Shown here piece by piece: positions 8,433-18,300 of a stretch of DNA of 64,000 bases. The DNA comes from Henriciella litoralis (GTDB lineage: Bacteria > Pseudomonadota > Alphaproteobacteria > Caulobacterales > Hyphomonadaceae), in assembly GCF_002088935.1 (NCBI RefSeq), contig NZ_NCSS01000004.1:591615-655614 (forward strand), written 5' to 3'. How positions within the stretch are numbered: the first letter of the stretch is position 1; the number at the start of each line of letters is the position of its first letter. The notes below the pieces were generated by a model, which was given only the letters and a program-made list of their open reading frames with translations, was not told the DNA's origin and did not search any database. The position numbers were made by a program, and so were the translations under genes.

Positions 8433-9707
8433 TCAGCGGGGGGACTGTTCCCGCCCCCGCCAGAACCAGGCAATCACTGACAGGGCGACGAGCGTGCCGG
8501 ACATGATCATGGCCAGAACCGCGTTGCCCGCCCAGCCAAAGGCATCATAAACCGCCGTGCCCGCAGAGCTGGAAATGCCGCCGCCAATGAACATCATCAC
8601 AATATAGACCGTCATCAAACGGGTGCGGATATTTGGCGCCAGAGACAGGAAGGTCATGCGGCTGCAGATGTCGACGGCCGGGCCCACCAGCGTCATCAAC
8701 ATGATCGGGATGATCAGCAACCAGAGCGAATTGCCCATCGGCCATAACAGGCAGACGCCGGAGAAATTGATCGCTGCAAAAGCAAGGCGGGCCTTGTACG
8801 GCCCGATATTGTCAGCCCAGCGACCAAGGAAGGGCGTTGTAAACAGATTGAGAATGGTAAGCCCGGCCAGATAGCCCACCACATCGACGCCGTAGCCCAT
8901 ATCCGGCAGATGCAGGCCGATGCCCATCCAGACCGACAGGAACACCCCGAAGCCAAGTCCCTGTATGGTGCCTGACAGAAGGATTTCCGGATTCTTGCGC
9001 ACCAGACCAAGCATGGAAAAGAGCAGGCTAAAATAGCTTTGCCTGGGTTGATCATCGGCGCCAGCCTCGCGCTCATCCATGATGAACGGCAACAGGATCG
9101 ACACCAGCAACATCAGGCCTGAAGCGATGTAGTACACATTCCGCCAGCCCAGTGTCTCGGCGATGATGCCCGCCCCGGCGCGCGCCACCAGAATGCCGCC
9201 GACCACACCGGTCGTCAGCATTGCGGTGACCGCGCCCAGCCTCGCCGGGTCAACGCGCTTGGACGCATAGGTCGGCAGAAGATAAGGCGCGATGGTGAAA
9301 AAGCCGAGCACCGTCGAAGCCAGGGTGAACAGCCTGAAATCCTGCGCAAACGCCATGCAGGCGATCGAGATGAACTGACCGGCCACCGTCACTGTCACCA
9401 GCTTGCGGTTCGAAATCCGATCACCGAGTGGCAGGAGAAGCAGCACACCCAGCGCCAGCGCAATCTGATTGGCCCCCGGCACGATACCAATCAGGCCGTG
9501 GCCAACATCGAACGTATTGGCCACCTCGGAAATGATCGGGTGAATATAATAGGCATTCGCGGTGACAACTGCGCACGCCAGGGTGAGCAAAAGCGTCTCG
9601 GTTTTCGATAATCTCCGCTCAGGCGGCGCAGGCTTTCCGGCCGGGGCGGCGATCACCTCGACGTCGTCAGACCCATCTTGTTGTCCGGAGGGGGGCAAAG
9701 AACTCAT
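8433..9707 (-). CDS. Major facilitator superfamily transporter
   Basis: A 424-residue membrane carrier with about twelve hydrophobic segments and the MFS motif-A-like loop LLPLGDRISNRKLV between segments 2 and 3. The opening TLACAVVTANAYYIHPIISEVA is typical of the YgaY/putative multidrug or sugar efflux subgroup. It probably exports a small molecule by proton antiport, substrate unknown. The first about 30 residues are polar and cytoplasmic. It stands alone, with 87 bases to the MORN gene on one side. Confidence 0.85.
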   Translation of the reverse strand: MSSLPPSGQQDGSDDVEVIAAPAGKPAPPERRLSKTETLLLTLACAVVTANAYYIHPIISEVANTFDVGHGLIGIVPGANQIALALGVLLLLPLGDRISNRKLVTVTVAGQFISIACMAFAQDFRLFTLASTVLGFFTIAPYLLPTYASKRVDPARLGAVTAMLTTGVVGGILVARAGAGIIAETLGWRNVYYIASGLMLLVSILLPFIMDEREAGADDQPRQSYFSLLFSMLGLVRKNPEILLSGTIQGLGFGVFLSVWMGIGLHLPDMGYGVDVVGYLAGLTILNLFTTPFLGRWADNIGPYKARLAFAAINFSGVCLLWPMGNSLWLLIIPIMLMTLVGPAVDICSRMTFLSLAPNIRTRLMTVYIVMMFIGGGISSSAGTAVYDAFGWAGNAVLAMIMSGTLVALSVIAWFWRGREQSPR

Positions 9708-9870
9708 TCGCGATGGAGATAGAACACTTCACGCGTGAAGCAAATATGACGCGTGCGTCAACTGAGCGGCGCTTTGGACGCGGAATCGCCGTCAGATGCT
9801 CCAGAAAAACACTGCCACGACACTAAAAGGCCGCTCTGCGACACCGCTACGATACCGTGTTTTGCGAGGG

Positions 9871-11343
9871 CTAATCGATAATTTGCACCATCGCGTATCG
9901 ATTCAAAGGTGCCTCGTCGATGCCGAAACCAGTGTCTTCCAGCTGGCGGTAGCGCCCATAGCTCTGGCTCGCCAGAAACGCAGATTGCGGCACGCCCTGG
10001 CTGACGAGAAACTGCTCAACATTATTGGCACGTTCGCGGCAAAGACTGCCGGATTTCTCGTCCTTTGAGCAGCCTGCAACGACCTTCACATGCGTTCCTT
10101 CCGGCAGCGACCCCGCCGTATAGCGTGCGTAAAGCCCAAGGTTGGTGGCGCCCTCTTCATCGAGCGCGCTGGAGCCTTCCTCAAAGAACACGAACAGGCT
10201 GTCATCATTGATCCGTGTCGTGTCTTCCGACACCGGTGTGCGCGCCAGAACGGCTGCGCGCGCTGCGGTTTGCATGACATCCTTGCGCCATGGCGCGACG
10301 AGATCACTGATCAGCGTGCTGACGCCGAGAATGGCTTTGACCTCGCCCTCGGTGCGCTGGGGCGGTGCCTCTTCTTCAGGCCCATCTTCTGTTTTGGGAA
10401 GGGATCGACCGAGGATCGGCCCCGTTGAGACGGATGAATTTCCATCAAGCTCATCAATCCTCGCCTCGACGAGGCTTCGGCTGCGCGATTTGGGGAAAGC
10501 GGCGAGGAAACTCTGCAGCACCACCGCGCTGTCAGAGCCGAGCGAGGCGGCCAGCGCCGCAGCTTCATCGCGGCCTTCCTCATCGGTCTCACAGCCCGCA
10601 AAGCAGAAGTCGGCATCTCCGCGCAGACCGCTCTCGATCCAGGGCTGCTGACGATATCCCGTCCGCGTCTCTACCCGCGTCGCAACCCGGCGAAAAAGGG
10701 TCTCCGCTGACAGTCCCGGCTGGCTGATAAGTTCGGCAAGCGCCAGGGTGAATTCGCTATTTCTCCCGGCGCCTTCCTCGGCAACGGCGCCCGGCGCGGT
10801 TGAGTAGGCGATCAGTGTTCCCCGCACCCGTCCCGTTGCGGCCAGACCGCCACCGGTGGTGCGAACCGCCGATGGCAGCGGGTTATTCCGGCACGCATCG
10901 AGCACAATGAAATTGGCCGCGTTTCCCGCATTTTCGAGGTAACGGAACAGCAGCTCAAGCCGCGGCGCATTCGCCCAGACATCGGCCTCTGTATAAGCAA
11001 CAAGTTCTGTCGGAATGAGGTAATTGAGACCTTCGGACTGAACCCCATGACCGGCAAAGAAAAAGAACCCCGTCGCATTGGGACCGGCCTCTTTCAGGCG
11101 GGCCCCAAAGCTCGCAAACGCCTCTTCCATCTCATCTTCATCGGCATTCGTGATCGCCTCAACCTCAAAGCCGAGTCCCTCAAGCGCAGCCTTCATCAGC
11201 CGGGCATCGCGCGCGCCGTTCTGTAGCTTCCAACCCGTTGTTTCATAGTCAGAATTGCCGATGACAAGCGCGATACGCGGCTCAGCAATCGCCGGCATGG
11301 CAAGCGCGATAACAGCAAAGACAATTGCGATCAGTCTGATCAT
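9871..11343 (-). CDS. Caspase-like (peptidase C14) protein with OmpA-like C-terminal domain
   Basis: The 490-residue protein has a signal peptide (residues 1-20), then a caspase-fold domain with the catalytic pair visible as FFFFAGHGVQ (His99) and VLDACRNNP (Cys151). Residues about 415-485 (HVKVVAGCSKDE, RERANNVEQFLVSQGVP) resemble the OmpA peptidoglycan-binding fold, in which a short strand is followed by a helix with R.A..V..yL...Gv. The order secretion signal, caspase, OmpA-like suggests a periplasmic, wall-attached protease-like protein. Arginine or lysine specificity is usual for the family; the substrate is unknown. Confidence 0.85.
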   Translation of the reverse strand: MIRLIAIVFAVIALAMPAIAEPRIALVIGNSDYETTGWKLQNGARDARLMKAALEGLGFEVEAITNADEDEMEEAFASFGARLKEAGPNATGFFFFAGHGVQSEGLNYLIPTELVAYTEADVWANAPRLELLFRYLENAGNAANFIVLDACRNNPLPSAVRTTGGGLAATGRVRGTLIAYSTAPGAVAEEGAGRNSEFTLALAELISQPGLSAETLFRRVATRVETRTGYRQQPWIESGLRGDADFCFAGCETDEEGRDEAAALAASLGSDSAVVLQSFLAAFPKSRSRSLVEARIDELDGNSSVSTGPILGRSLPKTEDGPEEEAPPQRTEGEVKAILGVSTLISDLVAPWRKDVMQTAARAAVLARTPVSEDTTRINDDSLFVFFEEGSSALDEEGATNLGLYARYTAGSLPEGTHVKVVAGCSKDEKSGSLCRERANNVEQFLVSQGVPQSAFLASQSYGRYRQLEDTGFGIDEAPLNRYAMVQIID

Positions 11344-11385
11344 TCAGTCCCCCATCCGCCGGTCCGGCAAGGGGAAGATAGCGGC

Positions 11386-11417
11386 GGCGTGGCAAAGCCT
11401 GCAAGCCCTGCCACGCC
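11386..11417. terminator. Hairpin downstream of the acyltransferase gene
   Basis: GGCGTGGCA at 11386-11394 and TGCCACGCC at 11409-11417 form a perfect nine-base stem with a 14-base loop, just past the stop codon of the leftward acyltransferase gene. No T-run follows, so termination is uncertain. Confidence 0.4.
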
Positions 11418-11431
11418 GGAGGCGATGGGCG

Positions 11432-12481
11432 CTAGACCGTTTTCGGGTCTGCCAGGCTACGCGCCGCTGGCTTTGCTGCCTTATGATGCCCGATCCGAAG
11501 GAAGGCTGGACGGACATAGAGGAAGCTGAGCGGCGTCGACTTGATCATCCAATGGAAGATCAGAGGCGTTGCGACAGCAAACACCAGGATCACCAGCGAA
11601 GCCGTGCCGATGTCCGGAATGAGGCCAGTCGCGGCAAGCCCCTTCTGCGCCACCTTCATCGGAATGAAGAAGGTGAGATAGATGACAATCGAATTCTTAC
11701 CTGCATAGCGAAGCACGTGTCCCAATTCGAAACGGGCCAGCAGGGCCGCGACTGTGACGATCGCGAAGGCCCCCGCAAAGCCGAGAACAAGGCTGACGAC
11801 GGGAAGATCGGCATAGCCCATATGAACGAGGGCCGCATTCCAGACACCCCAGGTCAGAAGGCTGGCAAGCGCCACAGGCCAATGGTTGCGCATCTTCTCG
11901 GCGAAGCTGAAGATCAGCGGCGCGAAGGCATAGCCAGCGAAGAAGAAGACATACCAGTTCGCAAACCGTTCAATGACGGACCATGGGGCCGTAAACAGCT
12001 CTGCATAGAGCGCACTGTGAGCGACCGCGGCGACGCCGAAAACAAGTAGGACCGGCACACGGCGCAAGAGGCGCGTCGCGACATAGAAGAACAGAAGCTG
12101 ATGGATAAACCAGAGGCTACTGGCTGGAAAAATAAGCTGTTTTAAGAAGATCATGCCAACAGCGGCCGGATCACTCAGCAACAGGTTTGCCTCAAACGCC
12201 GCTGTCTGCAGGACGAGCCATAGGATGTAGAAGTAGGCAAAGTGGATGACCTTGCGGTCAATATAGTCTGTCAGAGGTCCGTTGATGGACTTTGACAGGA
12301 ACAGCCCCGCAATCAGGAAGAAATCCGGCATGCGGAACGGGCGCGCGAAGGCGACCACATCATGCATCCAGCCGGTGCCATGCACCATCTCTCCATAGTT
12401 GAGTGTCGAGTGCATCATCACCACGAGAATGATGCAGATACCCTTGCCGTAATCGACCCAATCAATGCGATTCTTGGTCAT
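11432..12481 (-). CDS. Acyltransferase family 3 membrane protein
   Basis: This 349-residue integral membrane protein begins NRIDWVDYGKGICIILVVMMH, the signature opening of acyltransferase-3/OpgC-type enzymes (D..KgiaillVvl.H, His being catalytic). About ten hydrophobic segments follow. Such enzymes add O-acyl groups to surface sugars. The acceptor is unknown and no polysaccharide genes are adjacent. It is divergent from chvI, with 254 bases between the two start codons. Confidence 0.85.
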   Translation of the reverse strand: MTKNRIDWVDYGKGICIILVVMMHSTLNYGEMVHGTGWMHDVVAFARPFRMPDFFLIAGLFLSKSINGPLTDYIDRKVIHFAYFYILWLVLQTAAFEANLLLSDPAAVGMIFLKQLIFPASSLWFIHQLLFFYVATRLLRRVPVLLVFGVAAVAHSALYAELFTAPWSVIERFANWYVFFFAGYAFAPLIFSFAEKMRNHWPVALASLLTWGVWNAALVHMGYADLPVVSLVLGFAGAFAIVTVAALLARFELGHVLRYAGKNSIVIYLTFFIPMKVAQKGLAATGLIPDIGTASLVILVFAVATPLIFHWMIKSTPLSFLYVRPAFLRIGHHKAAKPAARSLADPKTV

Positions 12482-12735
12482 TTGCCTGTCCTTGCAAAAC
12501 TAGCCTGACAGGCGAGAAGCAAGAATCGTGCTCAATTATCAGGATGTATAGACCGGCAATTGTGGCAAAGCGGGACAGCGCTTGCCCAGAAATGGTCCAG
12601 CTCTCACCGAAGGACGGCCACACGATGACGTTTTAGTAATCGGCGGTCGGGGGCTTCCGATGCGGCGAGAACCATGGTTCAACGCGTCGCAAGAGATTTT
12701 CCGGTCGGTCCAAGGCGGGTTTAAAGGAGGCGATC

Positions 12736-13431
12736 ATGGCAACATTGGCCCTGGTAGATGACGACGAGAACATTGTCGCATCGCTCAAGATATTTTTTGA
12801 AGCTGAAGGCTATACGGTCAAGACGTATCATGACGGCCTGTCGGCGCTGTCCGGTCTGACCGAAGTTCCGCCAGATCTCGCCATCCTTGACGTGAAGATG
12901 CCAAAGATGGACGGCATGGAGCTGCTACGGCGCCTGCGCCAGACATCTGAGCTTCCGGTCATCTTTCTTACGTCCAAGGACGAGGAGATCGATGAGGTCA
13001 TCGGTTTCAATATCGGCGCGGACGACTTTGTTCGTAAGCCCTGCTCCAACCGTCTCCTGTCCGAACGCGTCAAGGCGGTCCTGCGCCGGTCACGCGGCGG
13101 CGAAGCGGCTGCCGACGAGAGTGACCAGAAGCCGATTGTTCGCGGGCGTCTGACGCTCGATCCAAACCGGCATGCCTGCTCCTGGGATGGAGAGCCCGTT
13201 CGCCTGACGGTCACCGAATTTCTGATCCTGCAATCGCTCGCCCAGCGGCCCGGCTATGTCAAAAGCCGCGACCAGCTGATGGACGCAGCCTATGACGACC
13301 AGATCTATGTCGATGACCGCACGATCGACAGCCACATCAAGCGGCTTCGCAAGAAGTTCCGCGAAACCGATGATGAATTCGACGCGATCGAGACGCTGTA
13401 CGGCGTTGGCTATCGCTACAATGAGAGCTGA
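12736..13431 (+). CDS. chvI: Response regulator ChvI, OmpR family
   Basis: The 231-residue regulator has a receiver domain (ALVDDDENI acidic pair, phosphoacceptor Asp52 in [13 protein letters not shown], Lys in FLTSKDEE) and a winged-helix output domain from about residue 130 with [17 protein letters not shown] and [16 protein letters not shown]. It matches ChvI of alphaproteobacteria, which with ChvG senses acid and envelope stress. A strong AAAGGAGG site precedes the ATG. The cognate kinase gene lies 5.4 kb downstream instead of next to it. Confidence 0.92.
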   Translation: MATLALVDDDENIVASLKIFFEAEGYTVKTYHDGLSALSGLTEVPPDLAILDVKMPKMDGMELLRRLRQTSELPVIFLTSKDEEIDEVIGFNIGADDFVRKPCSNRLLSERVKAVLRRSRGGEAAADESDQKPIVRGRLTLDPNRHACSWDGEPVRLTVTEFLILQSLAQRPGYVKSRDQLMDAAYDDQIYVDDRTIDSHIKRLRKKFRETDDEFDAIETLYGVGYRYNES

Positions 13432-13502
13432 TCGGCGCTTCTGAGAAAGAATTATTCGTTTTCTCTCGCGATCTGCTATGATCAGCGTCGAGGAAACAAT
13501 AG

Positions 13503-14486
13503 ATGGCCGATACAAGCCGCTCAAATTCAGCATCGCATGCTGACCGCGTGCGTGAAGCCGCCGAGTCCAAAAATGGCGCGGCCAGCTCTTCGCTTGTTGC
13601 CTCCTGGCGCCGCTCGTTGAAGCGATACGGGCTGGAGCCGGAAGAGCGCCGCGGCCCTGATCTCCTGACGCAACAGGCCCTTACCGAGGCGCGTCTTCCG
13701 CTTGAACAATTGCTGCGCGTGGCGTCGCCCTCTCTCGACCGCCTGTTTGGGTCTGTTGGTGAAGCAGGCTGCAGCGTTCTGATGACCAATGCGGACGGCA
13801 TCATTCTCGAACGGCGCGGCATGGCCGGCGATGAGGCCGCCTTCCGCTCATGGGGATTATGGGAAGGCGCCGACTGGTCCGAAGCGCGCGAAGGCACCAA
13901 TGGCATCGGCACCTGCCTTGCCGAGAAACGCGCTGTCACCATTCACCAGGACCAGCATTTCCATAGCCGCAATACGGGCATGAGCTGTATCGACGCGCCG
14001 ATCTATGACCATCAGGGAGAGCTTGTCGCGGCGCTCGACGTCTCGTCCTGCCGCGCTGATCTCACCGGCACCTTCTCGCAGCTGATCGCCGCGAGCGTCT
14101 GCGATACGGCAAGACGTATCGAGAGCGACAATTTCCGCGCTCATTTCGAGGGCGCCCGGATCGTCATGGGTGAACGGCATGGCCGCGCGGGCGCAGTCCT
14201 GCTTGCCATAGACAGTGACGATGTCGTGATCGGCGCGACCCGCGCCGCACGCGCTGAATTCGGCCTCGGCGACACACCTGCCTTTGAGCCGCGCCCAGCC
14301 GCCGACGTGCTGGCTGGAACGCCTGCGAAAAGCGACCTCGCGGCCGCAGAACGCGCCGAGCTGAAACGCGCCATCCTGCGCGCCAATGGCAATATGTCCG
14401 AGGCGGCCCGCTCGCTCGGTGTTGGCCGCGCAACGCTTTACCGGCGCCTAAATCGCCTCGGCATGGATACGTCCACAAACAATTAG
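13503..14486 (+). CDS. GAF-Fis transcriptional regulator of the AcoR type, without AAA+ domain
   Basis: The 327-residue protein has an N-terminal helical segment (SLVASWRRSLKRYGLEPEE), a GAF sensor domain (GCSVLMTNADGIILERRG, WSEAREGTNGIGTCL, FHSRNTGMSCIDAPIYD) as in AcoR, and a C-terminal Fis-type helix-turn-helix (RANGNMSEAARSLGVGRATLYR). The sigma-54-activating AAA+ ATPase of full-length AcoR is absent; no GESGTGKE motif is present, so it probably acts on sigma-70 promoters or as a repressor. The next genes encode an aldehyde dehydrogenase and an alcohol dehydrogenase, the expected targets. A palindromic operator candidate lies just behind its stop codon. Confidence 0.85.
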   Translation: MADTSRSNSASHADRVREAAESKNGAASSSLVASWRRSLKRYGLEPEERRGPDLLTQQALTEARLPLEQLLRVASPSLDRLFGSVGEAGCSVLMTNADGIILERRGMAGDEAAFRSWGLWEGADWSEAREGTNGIGTCLAEKRAVTIHQDQHFHSRNTGMSCIDAPIYDHQGELVAALDVSSCRADLTGTFSQLIAASVCDTARRIESDNFRAHFEGARIVMGERHGRAGAVLLAIDSDDVVIGATRAARAEFGLGDTPAFEPRPAADVLAGTPAKSDLAAAERAELKRAILRANGNMSEAARSLGVGRATLYRRLNRLGMDTSTNN

Positions 14487-14494
14487 GGGGCGCC

Positions 14495-14512
14495 TGTCTC
14501 AGAGCTGAGACA
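14495..14512. promoter_or_regulatory. Palindromic operator TGTCTCA-N4-TGAGACA
   Basis: TGTCTCA at 14495-14501 and TGAGACA at 14506-14512 are perfect reverse complements around GAGC (extending to eight base pairs with the next base). It sits between the regulator gene and the aldehyde dehydrogenase gene, 110 bases ahead of the latter's ATG. By position and symmetry it is a good candidate binding site for the adjacent GAF-Fis regulator; this is inferred, not shown. Confidence 0.65.
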
Positions 14513-14621
14513 GATAGAGCCCCGTCCATAAAGCCGGCCTGATGACGCCGCCCGCGCGCCGCCGGATATTGCTCCCATCGGCTGCCCAATAGAGGAGGCA
14601 GCCAGAAAAGGGAGATCAGAT

Positions 14622-16142
14622 ATGGACACGCAGACACTCGGCCACGGCATCATGAAAGCGCCTTTTAAAGAGCGCTACGGCAATTTCATCGGCGGCAAAT
14701 GGGCAGAGCCAAAGGCTGGCCGCTACTTCGATAATGTTTCACCGGTCAATGGACGGGTCATCTGCCAGATTGCCCGGTCAGACGCGAGCGATGTTGAAGC
14801 AGCGCTCGATGCCGCTCATGCCGCTGCAGATAGCTGGGGCCGGACATCGGTTGCGGAACGCGCGCTCGCCCTCCACCGGATCGCAGACCGGATGGAAGAG
14901 AACCTCGAAACCCTCGCCATCGCGGAGACATGGGACAATGGCAAGCCGATCCGCGAGACCATGGCGGCCGACCTGCCCCTCGCCATTGATCATTTCCGCT
15001 ATTTCGCCGGCGCCATCCGCGGCCAGGAAGGCGGCATCAGCGAGATCGACCATGATACGGTCGCCTACCACTTCCATGAGCCACTTGGCGTCGTCGGCCA
15101 GATCATTCCCTGGAACTTCCCGCTGCTGATGGCGACCTGGAAACTGGCCCCGGCCCTTGCAGCCGGCAATTGCGTGGTGATGAAGCCGGCCGAACAGACA
15201 CCGGCCTCGATCTGCGTCCTGCTTGAGCTGATTGGCGATCTTCTGCCGCCCGGCGTTCTCAACGTCGTGCAAGGTTTTGGCCTTGAAGCTGGCAAGCCGC
15301 TCGCCTCATCGAACCGGATCGCAAAAATCGCCTTCACCGGCGAGACGACAACCGGACGCCTCATCATGCAATATGCGTCGGAAAACCTCATCCCGGTCAC
15401 GCTGGAGCTCGGCGGCAAGTCGCCGAACATCTTCTTCCCGGATGTCTGCCGCGAGGATGACGACTATTTCGACAAGGCGATCGAAGGCTTTGTCATGTTC
15501 GCCCTCAATCAGGGCGAGGTATGCACCTGCCCGTCGCGCGCCCTCATCCATGAGTCAATCTATGACGAGTTCATGGAACGGGCCCTGAGGCGTGTTGCCG
15601 CGATCAAGCAGGGCAACCCGCTCGACATCGACACCATGGTCGGCGCGCAGGCCTCATCCGAGCAGAAAGACAAGATCCTCTCCTATTTCGACATTGGCCG
15701 TCAGGAAGGCGCCGAAGTGCTGATCGGCGGCGAAGGCCTGACCCTGCCGGGCGATCTTGAGGGCGGCTTCTATGTGAAGCCAACCGTGTTCAAGGGCCAC
15801 AACAAGATGCGGGTCTTCCAGGAAGAAATCTTCGGGCCGGTCGTGTCCGTGACCACGTTCAAGGACAATGAGGAAGCCCTCTCCATCGCCAATGACACGC
15901 TCTATGGTCTTGGCGCCGGCGTCTGGTCCCGCGAAGCAGACACCTGTTACCGCTTTGGCCGCGCCATCAAGGCTGGCCGGGTGTGGACCAATTGCTACCA
16001 CGCCTATCCAGCCCACGCGGCCTTTGGCGGATACAAGCAGTCCGGTATCGGGCGTGAAAACCACCGCATGATGCTGGATCACTACCAGCAGACCAAGAAC
16101 ATGCTGGTGAGTTACGCGCCGCAGAAGCTCGGCTTCTTCTAG
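14622..16142 (+). CDS. NAD-dependent aldehyde dehydrogenase (acetaldehyde type)
   Basis: The 506-residue enzyme oxidises an aldehyde to the acid. Visible: [32 protein letters not shown] (first conserved segment; only partly quoted functionally as the NAD site), [11 protein letters not shown] with the general base Glu, and catalytic Cys301 in [11 protein letters not shown]. The final [18 protein letters not shown] is characteristic of the AcoD/ExaC-like group that oxidises acetaldehyde. Start ATG 14622 has an AGGGAG site. It is the first structural gene of a three-gene unit with the alcohol dehydrogenase and the DUF779 protein. Confidence 0.92.
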   Translation: MDTQTLGHGIMKAPFKERYGNFIGGKWAEPKAGRYFDNVSPVNGRVICQIARSDASDVEAALDAAHAAADSWGRTSVAERALALHRIADRMEENLETLAIAETWDNGKPIRETMAADLPLAIDHFRYFAGAIRGQEGGISEIDHDTVAYHFHEPLGVVGQIIPWNFPLLMATWKLAPALAAGNCVVMKPAEQTPASICVLLELIGDLLPPGVLNVVQGFGLEAGKPLASSNRIAKIAFTGETTTGRLIMQYASENLIPVTLELGGKSPNIFFPDVCREDDDYFDKAIEGFVMFALNQGEVCTCPSRALIHESIYDEFMERALRRVAAIKQGNPLDIDTMVGAQASSEQKDKILSYFDIGRQEGAEVLIGGEGLTLPGDLEGGFYVKPTVFKGHNKMRVFQEEIFGPVVSVTTFKDNEEALSIANDTLYGLGAGVWSREADTCYRFGRAIKAGRVWTNCYHAYPAHAAFGGYKQSGIGRENHRMMLDHYQQTKNMLVSYAPQKLGFF

Positions 16143-16156
16143 GACACAGTCTGATG

Positions 16157-16193
16157 CGTGGCGGCCCTGGGGCAGATCTCCAGAGCCGCCACG
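16157..16193. other. Hairpin in the aldehyde/alcohol dehydrogenase spacer
   Basis: CGTGGCGGC (16157-16165) and GCCGCCACG (16185-16193) form a perfect nine-base stem, with a further inner pairing CTGG/CCAG. It may stabilise or partly terminate the upstream message; there is no T-run. Confidence 0.5.
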
Positions 16194-16249
16194 TAGGCGC
16201 CTGACGGAGAAATTCCCCCTATTCCAGTACCTTAAAGAAAGACACCCCC

Positions 16250-17278
16250 ATGACAGAGTCGACAATGAAGGCTGCGGTTGTGCGTGAATTCGGCAAGCCG
16301 CTTGTCCTTGAAGAAGTGAAGACACCGGAGCCAGGCCCCGGCGAAATCCAGGTAAAGATCGAAGCTTGCGGGGTCTGCCATACCGATCTGCACGCTGCGC
16401 ATGGTGACTGGCCTGTCAAACCCGAGCCGCCTTTCATTCCGGGCCATGAGGGTGTCGGCTATGCCTCCGGCGTAGGAAAAGGCGTCACCCATGTGAAGGA
16501 AGGCGACCGGGTGGGCGTGCCGTGGCTCTATTCTGCCTGCGGCCATTGTGAACATTGCCTCGGCGGATGGGAAACCCTCTGCGAGAGCCAGCAAAATACC
16601 GGCTATTCGGTCAATGGCGGATTTGCGGAATATGTGATCGCCGACCCGAACTATGTCGGCCACCTGCCAAAGGATATTTCCTTTGTGGAGATTGCCCCCG
16701 TCCTCTGTGCAGGCGTGACCGTCTATAAGGGCCTGAAGATGACGGACACCAAACCCGGCGACTGGGTGGTGATTTCCGGTATTGGCGGCCTCGGCCATAT
16801 GGCTGTGCAATATGCCAAAGCGATGGGCCGCCGGGTGGCGGCGGTAGATATCGACCCGTCAAAACTGGCTTTGGCCAGCCAGCTCGGCGCCGATGTGACA
16901 GTAAATGCCATGGAGACCGACCCGGCGATATTCCTGCGCAAGGAAATTGGCGGTGCGCACGGCGCACTCGTGACGGCCGTCTCGCCGAAAGCGTTTGAAC
17001 AAGCCCTTGGAATGGTGCGCCGCGGCGGGACAGTTTCGCTGAATGGCCTGCCGCCTGGCGATTTCCCCCTGCCTATCTTTGACATGGTGCTGAACGGGAT
17101 CACCGTGCGCGGGTCAATTGTCGGCACGCGGCTGGACCTCCAGGAATCGCTCGACTTTGCGGCAGCGGGCGCTGTGCGGGCCCATACAGCGACAGCACGC
17201 CTGGAAGAGATCAATGATGTCTTCGGCAAGATGGTGGAAGGAAAAATTGATGGCCGGATCGTCCTCGACTTCGCCTGA
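16250..17278 (+). CDS. Zinc-dependent alcohol dehydrogenase, AdhA-like
   Basis: This 342-residue medium-chain dehydrogenase has the catalytic zinc site [15 protein letters not shown] and GHEGVG, the structural zinc site with four cysteines ([16 protein letters not shown]), and the NAD-binding [17 protein letters not shown]. It matches the propanol-preferring/AdhP group that oxidises short primary alcohols. With the aldehyde dehydrogenase upstream it makes a complete alcohol to acid route. ATG 16250 or 16265 may be the start. Its 3' end overlaps the DUF779 gene by 29 bases. Confidence 0.92.
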   Translation: MTESTMKAAVVREFGKPLVLEEVKTPEPGPGEIQVKIEACGVCHTDLHAAHGDWPVKPEPPFIPGHEGVGYASGVGKGVTHVKEGDRVGVPWLYSACGHCEHCLGGWETLCESQQNTGYSVNGGFAEYVIADPNYVGHLPKDISFVEIAPVLCAGVTVYKGLKMTDTKPGDWVVISGIGGLGHMAVQYAKAMGRRVAAVDIDPSKLALASQLGADVTVNAMETDPAIFLRKEIGGAHGALVTAVSPKAFEQALGMVRRGGTVSLNGLPPGDFPLPIFDMVLNGITVRGSIVGTRLDLQESLDFAAAGAVRAHTATARLEEINDVFGKMVEGKIDGRIVLDFA

Positions 17279-17648
17279 AACGCCTGCCCGTGTCCTTGCG
17301 ACGCAGGCCGCACATGATCTGATTGAGGAAATCCAGGCAGACTATCCTGACATCATTTTCCATCAGTCGGGCGGCTGCTGCGACGGGTCCAGCCCGATGT
17401 GCTATCCGGCCGACGATTTCAGGATCGGTGAGCGGGACGTGAAGCTGGGTGAGGTGGCGGGTGTGCCGGTCTACATTTCCGGCAGCCAGTTCGAGGCCTG
17501 GAAACACACCCAGCTCATCCTGGATGTCGTGGCGGGCCGCGGCGGGATGTTCTCGCTCGACAATGGCCGGGAAAAGCGCTTCCTGACCCGCTCACGCGTT
17601 TTCACCGAGGACGAGCTTGCCGCCCTCGGTGGACACCAGGCGGCCTAG
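17250..17648 (+). CDS. DUF779 protein linked to acetaldehyde dehydrogenase
   Basis: Start ATG 17250 lies inside the alcohol dehydrogenase gene behind a GGAAGGA site; the frame is open further upstream, but that part has no homology pattern. The 132 residues include [37 protein letters not shown] and [16 protein letters not shown], typical of DUF779. These small proteins lie next to acoD-type aldehyde dehydrogenases in many bacteria. The double-cysteine CC motif suggests metal or redox chemistry; the function is not known to me. Confidence 0.85.
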   Translation: MAGSSSTSPETPARVLATQAAHDLIEEIQADYPDIIFHQSGGCCDGSSPMCYPADDFRIGERDVKLGEVAGVPVYISGSQFEAWKHTQLILDVVAGRGGMFSLDNGREKRFLTRSRVFTEDELAALGGHQAA

Positions 17649-18166
17649 CCCTTCAGCTGAAGTTGGCCAAGGAAGTCCCGCTTGCCAAGCGGCACGCCCT
17701 TCATGCGAAGAATGTCATAGGCGGTTGTCGCGTGGAAATAGAGGTTGGGCTTTGAGAATGAGAAGAGAAAGCCTTCAGCGGTAAACGGCATGCGCATCTC
17801 ACCAAATTTGAACATCACGTCCTTGCCGGCAAGTGCGTTCACGTCGTCAGCCGAAAGATCGGCCAGCGATTGCGCTGCTTTGGCCAGATTTGCCTGAAAA
17901 CCGGCATAGTCTGGCGTATCGAGCCCGGAGACGGCATTGAACTCGCCGGCCTGCACGCCTTCGATGGCGCCAAAGGAATGATGGATCACCGAATTGAGCT
18001 GAAAGGTCAGCGGCAGCATTGTCTCGTGAATGCAGTCGGTCAGCAGGCTGTCTGGCGACTCGCCCTTGCCTTCATAGTGCTGAGCGCCTTTTTCAAGCAC
18101 GCCCTGAATACTCCCGACCATCTGCTTCATGGATGGGATGACGGCATCGTAAAGTGAAAGGCTCAT
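17645..18166 (-). CDS. DUF1993 protein
   Basis: The 173-residue helical protein begins MSLSLYDAVIPSMKQMVGSI and contains the central ETMLPLTFQLNSVIHHSFGAI and the C-terminal FSFSKPNLYFHATTAYDILR, the characteristic blocks of DUF1993, a DinB-like four-helix-bundle family. It overlaps the DUF779 gene by four bases, convergent. Function unknown. A GAGGAAAC site precedes the ATG. Confidence 0.85.
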   Translation of the reverse strand: MSLSLYDAVIPSMKQMVGSIQGVLEKGAQHYEGKGESPDSLLTDCIHETMLPLTFQLNSVIHHSFGAIEGVQAGEFNAVSGLDTPDYAGFQANLAKAAQSLADLSADDVNALAGKDVMFKFGEMRMPFTAEGFLFSFSKPNLYFHATTAYDILRMKGVPLGKRDFLGQLQLKG

Positions 18167-18300
18167 TGTCTGGTTTCCTCCGATTGGTTGGCCTGAGGCT
18201 TAGTTTGTCGCCCCAAGTGACGCAAGCGAATGCGATGGGGGGTTTGCTCACTCGCTTCAGGGCCTTATGCCGGGGGGCAGATTATCAATGGAGACTACAC

